Assembly: GCA_964390645.1 (NCBI GenBank)
Contig: CAYMLL010000054.1
Location: 1-30,589, forward strand
DNA: 30,589 nucleotides
Direction of reading: 5' to 3'
DNA from: CAYMLL01 sp964390645
GTDB taxonomy: Bacteria; Planctomycetota; UBA8108
Position numbers and translations under genes: made by a program. Below the pieces are notes generated by a model. The model made no database searches. It saw nothing but the letters and a program-made list of their open reading frames with translations, and was not told the origin of the DNA. Below, piece by piece: positions 13,908 through 20,482 of this stretch; the stretch's first letter is position 1, and every line of letters begins with the position of its first letter.

Positions 13908-15323
13908 ATGCCGCGCAAGAGTGACATCCGCCTCGGCCAGCTTCTGATTCGACGTCAGTGGTGCTCGTTGACTCAGGTCGCGGCCGCTCTGCAGACTCGC
14001 GAGACCATCGGCTCCCGGCGTCGAAGCAAGCCGCTCTGGCGCGTTCTGGTCGAGGGCGGCCACCTCGATGAGGACCGCGTGATCTCCGCCCTGCAGGAGC
14101 TCGGGGCGCTCCACATGCACTGCGAGACGTGCGCGTGGGCCGGGAGGATCGTCGAGCTCGGGGACGACGGGCCCGGCCCCTGTCCCGGCTGTGGCGATCC
14201 GCTCGTCCTCAGTGACGGCCCGAAGCGGTCTGCGGCCGCCAAGGCAGGGTCCCGATCGACCGGGCAGGACGTTACCGGATCGCACACCGCGAACCTCGGT
14301 ACGCCCCGCGAAGGCGGCTCCGGCGACCTCTCGGCGGTCTTCACGTATCCCGAGGGGCTGGTCGCATCCTCTCCCGAGGGGCTGGTCGCATCCTCGAACA
14401 TCGCCGAGTCGGGAGAGTCCGGCTCCGCGCAGTCGTCGAGTGGGGGGGCGGATCCGCTGGTCGGCCGGGTCTTCGGTGGATGTCGCCTGACCGAGAAGAT
14501 CGCGCGCGGGGGTATGGGTCTGGTGTACAAGGCGTGCCAGCTGAATCTCAACCGCACGGTCGCCGTCAAGCTCCTCGCGGAGGATCTCTCTCGCGACCGG
14601 GGATTCGTCGATCGCTTTCTCCTCGAGGCACGCTCCGCGGCACAGCTGAACCACCACAACGTCGTCCACATCAACGACGTCGGCGAGTCCGGTGGCGTCT
14701 TCTACTTCACGATGGAGTACGTCGACGGAGAGGACCTCCGGTCGATTCTCCAGCGCGAGCGCCGCCTGGCCGTGGACCGTGCGCTGACGATCACTCTGCA
14801 GGTTTGCAGCGCGCTGCGGCACGCGCACGAGCGAGGCATCGTCCACCGTGATATCAAGCCCGAGAACATCATGATCACCACCGAGGGCGTGGTGAAGCTG
14901 GCGGATCTCGGACTCGCGAAGCGCATCGAGGCGACGAACGACGGATTCACCAAGGCCGGATCGATTTTCGGGACGCCGTACTACATGGCGCCGGAGCAGG
15001 CGAAGAGTTTCAGCGACGTTGACCAGCGTTCGGATATCTACAGCCTCGGTGTGACGCTCTACAAGATGATCAGTGGCAAGGTGCCGTTCGGAGGGCGCAG
15101 TCCGATCGAGGTCCTGGTCAAGTCCTTCGATGGTAAGCGTCCGGGGCTGCGGTCGGTGTGCGACGACGTGCCCGAGGACGTCGAGCGAATCGTCGACCGG
15201 ATGATGGCGAGGCGACCCCAGGATCGCTACCAGGATGTCGTCACGGTTCTCGGGGATCTCGAGGAGCTTCTCGGGTCGCTGTCAAGCCGAAAGGGTACGG
15301 AGAAGCAGCCGAATTCACCGTGA
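13908..15323 (+). CDS. Ser/Thr protein kinase with GspE-N-like and zinc-ribbon N-terminus
   Basis: A 471-residue Hanks-type kinase. Residues 8-67 contain two half-repeats (LGQLLIRRQ..LTQVAAALQ and LWRVLVEGG..DEDRVISALQ) like the N-terminal domain of GspE/PilB ATPases. A zinc ribbon follows with Cys72, Cys75, Cys92 and Cys95. A disordered linker (105-183) contains two copies of PEGLVASS. The kinase domain (186-455) looks active: GGMG loop (201-204), Lys221, Glu240, HRDIKPEN (313-320), DLG (333-335) and APE (361-363). There is no transmembrane segment, so it is probably cytoplasmic. It lies 167 bp after tsaE, and GGAG stands upstream of ATG 13908. Its substrates could include ligands of the FHA protein 1.1 kb away, which is inference. 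Confidence 0.92.
   Translation: MPRKSDIRLGQLLIRRQWCSLTQVAAALQTRETIGSRRRSKPLWRVLVEGGHLDEDRVISALQELGALHMHCETCAWAGRIVELGDDGPGPCPGCGDPLVLSDGPKRSAAAKAGSRSTGQDVTGSHTANLGTPREGGSGDLSAVFTYPEGLVASSPEGLVASSNIAESGESGSAQSSSGGADPLVGRVFGGCRLTEKIARGGMGLVYKACQLNLNRTVAVKLLAEDLSRDRGFVDRFLLEARSAAQLNHHNVVHINDVGESGGVFYFTMEYVDGEDLRSILQRERRLAVDRALTITLQVCSALRHAHERGIVHRDIKPENIMITTEGVVKLADLGLAKRIEATNDGFTKAGSIFGTPYYMAPEQAKSFSDVDQRSDIYSLGVTLYKMISGKVPFGGRSPIEVLVKSFDGKRPGLRSVCDDVPEDVERIVDRMMARRPQDRYQDVVTVLGDLEELLGSLSSRKGTEKQPNSP
14349..14396 (+). repeat. 24-nt in-frame tandem duplication
   Basis: Two copies (one mismatch) of a 24-nt unit encode PEGLVASS twice in the disordered linker of the kinase. Confidence 0.9.
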
Positions 15324-15362
15324 GATCGCGTTCTCGCGACGGTGTCGCGTGAAGAATCCGGG

Positions 15363-15392
15363 TTGACGAGACCCCGGCACGCCTACTACAAC
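15363..15392 (+). promoter_or_regulatory. Candidate promoter for the ATPase/miaA gene group
   Basis: TTGACG (15363-15368), an 18-bp spacer and TACAAC (15387-15392) lie 26 bp upstream of ATG 15419. Confidence 0.45.
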
Positions 15393-15418
15393 AGTCGACA
15401 CCATCCTCCGGCCCAGCG

Positions 15419-15898
15419 ATGAACCCGTCTGAAGACTCCTCCTTCCAGCCCGTGTCTCGACCCGGTGCGACGCCGCCCTTTGTGCCGCCTGCTCTGCCCG
15501 TCTGCGGGGACCGGGACGCGTCTTCCGACCGTCGGCCGATCGAGGACCCGCTCTTCTCCGGTGTTCTGATGCGCCCGCCGCTCGAGGAACTCGACGCGGT
15601 CGTCGACAATCGCCTGCGGGGACTGGAGGTCTGCGACGGTCCCGATCAGGTTCAGCGGCTGAAGCGGGCCCACGAGATAGCGCGGCGATTTCTCGAGGAA
15701 GCGATGCAGAGCGGTGATGGAGTGATCGGCGCCGCGCGCGCTCGTCAGAGCAGCGGGACCGGTGCTTCGGAAGGCGGTGCTTCGGAAGGCGGTGTTTCGG
15801 AAGGCGGTGCTTCAGAAGGCGGTGCTTCAGGAGGCGGTGTTTCGGAGGGTGGCGATCCCGATCGCCTCAGCAGCCCCGGTGCTGGCGAGGACGATTGA
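15419..15898 (+). CDS. Hypothetical protein with Gly-Ala-Ser-Glu-Gly repeat tail
   Basis: A 159-residue soluble protein I cannot assign. Residues 1-45 are Pro/Ser-rich and disordered. Residues 50-105 hold the only ordered-looking part, an amphipathic helical stretch (RPPLEELDAVVDNRLRG ... RLKRAHEIARRFLEEAM). The C-terminus consists of six GASEG-like pentapeptides from a 15-nt tandem repeat. It ends 3 bp before the membrane ATPase gene, so the two are almost certainly co-translated and may interact. No strong ribosome-binding site precedes the ATG, and a downstream start at 15569 (MRPPLEEL) is possible. Confidence 0.65.
   Translation: MNPSEDSSFQPVSRPGATPPFVPPALPVCGDRDASSDRRPIEDPLFSGVLMRPPLEELDAVVDNRLRGLEVCDGPDQVQRLKRAHEIARRFLEEAMQSGDGVIGAARARQSSGTGASEGGASEGGVSEGGASEGGASGGGVSEGGDPDRLSSPGAGEDD
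15761..15850 (+). repeat. 15-nt in-frame tandem repeat (GASEG)x6
   Basis: Six units of GGTGCTTCGGAAGGC with a few substitutions encode GASEG, GASEG, GVSEG, GASEG, GASGG and GVSEG. Confidence 0.9.
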
Positions 15899-15901
15899 CC
15901 G

Positions 15902-18211
15902 ATGCTGATTCGTTCGATCGAGGCGGAGAATTTCATGAAGTTCTCCCGGCTCTGTCTCAGAGGCCTGCCCGCGCGCGGGGTGCTCGGCCTCGAGGGACCG
16001 AACGAGTCGGGCAAGAGCACCATCGGCGAGGCGATCATCTTCGCGTTTTTCGGTCGTTCGCGGATGACGAAGGGCTGTTCTCTCGAGAGCCTCATTCGAT
16101 GGGGCGCCGATTTCCTGCGCGTGTCGGTGGAGTTCTCGCTGCCCGTCGTGAGCGCGGATTCAGGCTCCGACGACGAGCGCTACACCATCTTTCGCGAGGT
16201 CGACCGCTTCGGGACCAACATCGTCAAGCTGCTGAGGATGCCCGGAAAGGAAGAGGTCGCTGCTGGTAACATCGAGGTCGCAGCCTTCGTGGCGGAGCGT
16301 ATCGAGCTGGATCTCTTCGAGTTCCAGCACGCGTTCTATCACGACCAGTATGGCAGCCGCTTCGTGGACGCGAGGCTGCGCGAGTTCGTCGAGCGTCTGA
16401 CGGGCGTCCATCAGATGCGCAGTGCCGTCGAGTCCATCGGCGCGAAGGTCGAGCAGCTCGAGCGAGAGTTCTCGCACTACCAGCGCGAAATCAAGCGCAA
16501 CATCAAGCAGATCGATCGTCACGCGGGAAGCGCCCGGGAGCTTCCGCAGCTTCGGGAGTCGGCGGAGAAGGCGGGCGCTGACGTCGATCGTCGCTCGGAA
16601 GAGGCCGATGCCTTGGCCCGTGCGCAGGACGAGTACCGCAAGCTTGTCAGCGGCAGTACAGTTTCCGAGAAGGGGCTGCGCGAGCTCGCCAAGCTCCGGG
16701 GTGAGCGACTGGAAAAGGGCATCGCCGACCTCGCGTCACGTTACGAGGCGCTCGATCGTCGCTCGGGCCCTGACGGTGTGGTCAGCGGCGAGCTTGCGAA
16801 GGAGTTCGGCCGCCTGAGTCGGGGAGTCTCGGAGATCCTCGTGATGCTGCGTGACTACGAGGGCCTCCGGCGTGGCGTATCCGAGGTGCGCGACTCGCTC
16901 CAGTCGGATCTTTCGCAGAGCGACGGTGATACCCTGGAGTCGCGTCGCCAGGCCCACATCCGTGAACGTGATGCGGCGCGTGAGAGTGTCCGTCGTGCGG
17001 GACGGGGGATGGTGTGGCTCTCTCTCCTCGTTCTTCTCGGCGTCGGTGTCGGTGGTGTCGCTGTCGTGTCGCTGGTGAGGCCGGAGCTTCTGCAGAGGTA
17101 CGACGGTCTGGTGCAGGAGTCGAGCCGTGTTCTCGTGGCGGCGGGAGGCGGGGCGGTCGCTCTGCTGATGCTTCTGCTGCTGATCGTCAAGCTGGTGCGC
17201 GTCAGTGGTGCGCGATCACGGGAGTCCGTCGCCGACCGGCTCGTCGGCGAGGACGAGAAGCAGGTTACCGCGGCAAACCAGCGCCTCGAGCAGCTCGATG
17301 CGCTACGCGTGGTCGGGGAATCCGGCACCGTGACGGACTACGTCGCCGCGGCGCGCCTGGTCGGAGGCCCCGCAGTGAACCGGCGGCTCGAGGAGTTCGA
17401 GTCGAAGCACGCCGAGTCGGCCGAGCCGAAGTCCGCCGGGGGGGCGAAGGGTGGCGGGTCGGACGACTACCGCGATCGTCTTCGCGCTCTTGCCGAACGC
17501 GAGAAGCGCTGTCGCAAGAAGGTCGACTCGATGATTCAGAGCCAGGCCAAGAAGCTCAAGAACGTCGAGGGTCAGCTGAGGAAGGCGACGAGCGACCGTG
17601 ATCGTGCCGAGAACGAGATCCGCGAGTCCGAGGTGCAGCTGGTCCGCAAGGAGGCGCTGGAGGAGAAGAACGGCGAGCTCGAGTCGGCGGCGGCGGAGAT
17701 TCGCGCCAGGATCGACGACCGTCAGGCGGCCTGCGAGCTTCTCGAGAGCTGTGTCACGACGATGCACTCGAAGGTGGGCCCCGCGTTGAGTGGTTACATG
17801 CACGGCGTCTTGCCGCGCCTCACGGGCGACCGCTACCGCGACGTCAAGCTCGACGCGGATCTCGACATGCAGGTCTTCTCCACGGACCGTCGCGACTTCG
17901 TTGCTGCGTCGGAGCTCAGCGGTGGCACGAACGAGGCACTCGTGCTCGGTCTGCGCCTCGCGCTCGCGCAGGCGTTCATCGCCGCGCGCACGCGTCGACC
18001 GCAGTTCGTCTTCCTCGACGAGCCGTTCAAGATGATGGACGCGCCCCGCGTCCTGCAGGCTATCCGCGCGATGCCCGTTCTCAGCTCCGATATCCAGCAG
18101 CTGTTTGTCGTGCAGCCTCAGTTCACCGACGAGCAGCGCGACGCGCTCGATTTCGTCGTCCAGACGACGATCGAGACCACGGACCTCCAGACGGACCTCG
18201 CGAGGATCTGA
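15902..18211 (+). CDS. Membrane-spanning SbcC/YhaN-type AAA ATPase
   Basis: A 769-residue SMC-like ABC ATPase. The N-terminal half-site has MLIRSIEAENFMKFS and Walker A GPNESGKST (32-40). A long coiled coil follows (about 170-365). Two transmembrane helices sit in its middle (about 369-392 and 409-433), then a second coiled coil. The C-terminal half-site carries the signature LSGG (672-675) and Walker B FVFLDEP (Asp706, Glu707). This matches YhaN-type proteins, which place a membrane hairpin in the coil and usually pair with a YhaO-like nuclease. No nuclease is present here; the neighbours are a repeat-tailed small protein (3 bp upstream) and miaA (46 bp downstream). Likely role: DNA or envelope-linked ATPase, not established. 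Confidence 0.85.
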   Translation: MLIRSIEAENFMKFSRLCLRGLPARGVLGLEGPNESGKSTIGEAIIFAFFGRSRMTKGCSLESLIRWGADFLRVSVEFSLPVVSADSGSDDERYTIFREVDRFGTNIVKLLRMPGKEEVAAGNIEVAAFVAERIELDLFEFQHAFYHDQYGSRFVDARLREFVERLTGVHQMRSAVESIGAKVEQLEREFSHYQREIKRNIKQIDRHAGSARELPQLRESAEKAGADVDRRSEEADALARAQDEYRKLVSGSTVSEKGLRELAKLRGERLEKGIADLASRYEALDRRSGPDGVVSGELAKEFGRLSRGVSEILVMLRDYEGLRRGVSEVRDSLQSDLSQSDGDTLESRRQAHIRERDAARESVRRAGRGMVWLSLLVLLGVGVGGVAVVSLVRPELLQRYDGLVQESSRVLVAAGGGAVALLMLLLLIVKLVRVSGARSRESVADRLVGEDEKQVTAANQRLEQLDALRVVGESGTVTDYVAAARLVGGPAVNRRLEEFESKHAESAEPKSAGGAKGGGSDDYRDRLRALAEREKRCRKKVDSMIQSQAKKLKNVEGQLRKATSDRDRAENEIRESEVQLVRKEALEEKNGELESAAAEIRARIDDRQAACELLESCVTTMHSKVGPALSGYMHGVLPRLTGDRYRDVKLDADLDMQVFSTDRRDFVAASELSGGTNEALVLGLRLALAQAFIAARTRRPQFVFLDEPFKMMDAPRVLQAIRAMPVLSSDIQQLFVVQPQFTDEQRDALDFVVQTTIETTDLQTDLARI

Positions 18212-18257
18212 GAGAAGGCCTCCGACGGCGGCCGTCGTACGTGGGAGATTCGGGCTC

Positions 18258-19181
18258 ATGACCCGCCAGATCGTTCTTACCGGGCCGAGCGCCAGCGGCA
18301 AGGGCTCCGTCGCGTTCGAGCTGGCGCGACGCAGCGGCGCCTCGATCGCCTCGATGGACTCGATGAAGGTCTATCGCGAGATGGACATCGTCACCGCGAA
18401 GCCCGACGCGGAGCAGCGTCGTAACTGCGAGTACCACCTGATCGACATCGTCGATCCCGACGTTGACTTCAGCGTCGGCGAGTACCTTCCACGTCTCGAT
18501 GCCCTGCTCGAGCGTCGGCGTGACGAGGGCCGGCCGGTCATCGTCTGTGGCGGCACGGCGCTCTACGCGAAGGCCTTCGTCGAGGGGCTCGGCGATATGC
18601 CCGCCGCCGATTGGGACCTGCGCAACCGTCTGCGGCGCGAGGTGAGCGAGAAGGGGCTTGCCGTGCTTCGTGAGCGATTGCTCCAGGTCGACCCCCGGGC
18701 GGCCCGGAGGCTTCGTCCCGAGGACGAGCGACGTATCATCCGGGCGCTGGAGGTCTGGGAGACGACCGGCAAGCGCATCAGCGAGTCGTGGGCCTGGGGG
18801 AGCGGGGCGGTGTCGCCGCGTCGTGAGCAGGTGAGGCTGATCGGCCTGGACTGGGAGCGATCGGAACTCTACGCGCGAACGGATCTCCGCGTGTTGCGGA
18901 TGGTCCAGATGGGGCTCTTCGAGGAGGTGGAGCGCCTGCTCGCTCGCGACCCGCCGCCGGGGCGCAGCGCACGTCAGTGCATCGGCTTCAAGGAGATCCG
19001 CCAGGGTATCGAGGACGGGCGTTCGCGGCACGAGATCGTCGTCGCGATCCAGCAGAGCACGCGGAACTTCGTCAAGCGACAGATGACGTGGTTCCGCAAG
19101 ATGGCGATCGAGTGGATCCCGTGCTCGGGTGATCTCGACCCGGTGGCCGTCGCCGAACGTCTGCTTCCACGCTCCGGGTGA
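18258..19181 (+). CDS. miaA: tRNA dimethylallyltransferase
   Basis: MiaA transfers the dimethylallyl group to A37 of tRNAs that read codons beginning with U. The 307-residue product is full length: P-loop GPSASGKGS (9-17), MDSMKVYREMDIVTAKP (33-49), the HLIDI-VDP-DFSVGEY region, GGTALYAKAFVEG, RRIIRALEVWETTGK, and the C-terminal SARQCIGFKEI and KRQMTWFRKM motifs. ATG 18258 begins directly at the conserved MTRQIVLTGP. It follows the ATPase gene by 46 bp and is probably in the same transcript. Convergent minus-strand lipoprotein genes follow. Confidence 0.96.
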   Translation: MTRQIVLTGPSASGKGSVAFELARRSGASIASMDSMKVYREMDIVTAKPDAEQRRNCEYHLIDIVDPDVDFSVGEYLPRLDALLERRRDEGRPVIVCGGTALYAKAFVEGLGDMPAADWDLRNRLRREVSEKGLAVLRERLLQVDPRAARRLRPEDERRIIRALEVWETTGKRISESWAWGSGAVSPRREQVRLIGLDWERSELYARTDLRVLRMVQMGLFEEVERLLARDPPPGRSARQCIGFKEIRQGIEDGRSRHEIVVAIQQSTRNFVKRQMTWFRKMAIEWIPCSGDLDPVAVAERLLPRSG

Positions 19182-19268
19182 CGGCCATCAGACGGCGTCT
19201 CGACGCGTCTCTGCCGGGTGCGCTGCGGCTGTCGGCCCCGGCGCTCGACCCTGCCACCCGTCTCCGAT

Positions 19269-19283
19269 CCTACGATCCGTAGG
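19269..19283. repeat. Small inverted repeat at lipoprotein A stop codon
   Basis: A perfect 6-bp stem with a 3-nt loop covers the TAG stop of lipoprotein A. No T-run follows, so it is not a typical terminator. Confidence 0.4.
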
Positions 19284-19488
19284 TGGAGAAGGTCGGAGGC
19301 CCCTTCGGGTTGTCGATACCGAAGACGTTATCCTTGACGTCTCTGTGGAATTGACCGACTTCGCAGTTGAGCCTCTTGACGTGGTCGATGACGTCACTGA
19401 GCGGCCAGATCCTGTCGAACCTCGTCTGACAGCCGATGCAGGTGAAGAGGACGCAAACGCAGAGAATCGTCAAGACTCGGCGCAACAT
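19270..19488 (-). CDS. Small lipoprotein A
   Basis: A 72-residue lipoprotein of unknown function. A lysine/arginine start (MLRRV) and hydrophobic core lead to a lipobox ending IGC with Cys20. The mature part has WP near residue 28, a helical middle, and FHRDVKDNVFGI, closely similar in layout to lipoprotein B 0.3 kb upstream on the same strand. GGAG stands 6 nt before the ATG. A 15-bp inverted repeat (CCTACG-GAT-CGTAGG, 19269-19283) overlaps the stop codon. Confidence 0.75.
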   Translation of the reverse strand: MLRRVLTILCVCVLFTCIGCQTRFDRIWPLSDVIDHVKRLNCEVGQFHRDVKDNVFGIDNPKGPPTFSTYGS

Positions 19489-19792
19489 GGCAAGCTCCGG
19501 GTATTCAGTTCTGGACCCCGCGAAGGACGCAGAAGAATAGCATCTACCCCGAGGCGCGCAAGCTCCGCGTGCCGGAGCCCTCGTGGACTTCCGGAACTCT
19601 TGCCGGGCGCACGCGTCGTTCGTCGATGGCAGCGCGAGCGCCTGTTCTTCGCCGCCAGAGAGGCTTCCGACGCCTTTCTCGCAGTCCCCCCCCCGAGCCT
19701 TCGGCCGTCGGATCCCGAGCCTTCGGCCGTCGGATCCCGAGCCTCCGGCCGTCGGATCCCGAGCCTCCGGTTATCGGATCCCGAGGTTCCGG
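19489..19792. other. Intergenic region between the two mini-lipoproteins
   Basis: No gene is apparent. It contains a run of nine C (19686-19694) directly before the 22-bp repeat array. Confidence 0.6.
19695..19790. repeat. 22-bp tandem repeat array
   Basis: Four head-to-tail units of GAGCCTTCGGCCGTCGGATCCC (units at 19695, 19717, 19739 and 19761; the last two diverge slightly) and a degenerate fifth that runs to the stop codon of lipoprotein B. Each unit contains CGGCCG and the near-palindrome TCGGATCCCGA. It lies downstream of lipoprotein B and upstream of lipoprotein A. Confidence 0.9.
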
Positions 19793-19996
19793 CTAGTAGT
19801 CGAGCTCGACCGGGTACTCTTCCATGTCGAAGACGATGCGGTCGAGGTCGAGGTGCACCTTGTGGAAGTCGTCGAGCATCTTGCGGATGCGACGCTTGTG
19901 GTGCGGCCAGCTGAACACCGTCGGCTCGGTGGTCATGCAGCCAACGGGGAACATCAGGGCGATCAGGCCGACGCAGAGAATCAGTTTCTTGAGCAT
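19793..19996 (-). CDS. Small lipoprotein B
   Basis: A 67-residue lipoprotein. MLKKL and a hydrophobic core end in PVGC with lipobox Cys20, the same position as in lipoprotein A. The mature part has SWP, a basic stretch (HHKRRIRK), then VHLDLDRIVFDM, which aligns with FHRDVKDNVFGI of lipoprotein A after a two-residue gap. I take the two as paralogs. The frame is open well upstream of the ATG, but that extension lacks a signal peptide and is unlikely. The family is unknown to me. Confidence 0.7.
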   Translation of the reverse strand: MLKKLILCVGLIALMFPVGCMTTEPTVFSWPHHKRRIRKMLDDFHKVHLDLDRIVFDMEEYPVELDY

Positions 19997-20482
19997 GCCT
20001 CTATACCCCTGCAGGCGTTCGGCCTGACAGGACCCGGTTCTGGCGGCTCGCAGGAGCGCACAGGGACACCCGCCTTGCGCGTTTCGACGACGCCGTCCTT
20101 GCTTCTTTCTTCTCGGAGACTCTCTTTTTGCCGTCCTGGCTCCGGGGCACGGACTTCCGGACGGGCGATCCCAGGAACGCTGCGTCCCGGAATGCCGGGC
20201 CCTCGGATGGGAACAAGAACGGCTGGCCGTCGCAGGAGACTCCTCGGGCTTCAGATTACCCGACGATCGACGGACAACCCCATTCTGGGCGTGCCTTTGT
20301 TCAAAGTCAAGGTCGTGGACCGATTGTCCGTTCCACCAGGTCGGGTCCTGTAAGGGTGCGCGGTCACCAGATCTTGTGGCGTGGCGTCCGGGGTACGGCC
20401 ATTTGGAGCTGTGGCGGTTGCGTGGCGACAATCCTCACGGCAGGATACTGCGTTTTCCTTCCTCTGGATCCGAAGATGGTGA
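19997..20482. other. Intergenic region between lipoprotein B and the Lon-like gene
   Basis: Nearly 490 bp between divergent genes. Long frames exist on both strands but resemble no family and run into the neighbouring genes in wrong frames. I see no strong promoter, RNA gene or terminator. It should hold the regulatory regions of both flanking genes. Confidence 0.5.

Noticed and set aside
19695..19790. CRISPR array
   Set aside because: The 22-bp units abut directly; there are no spacers and no cas genes.
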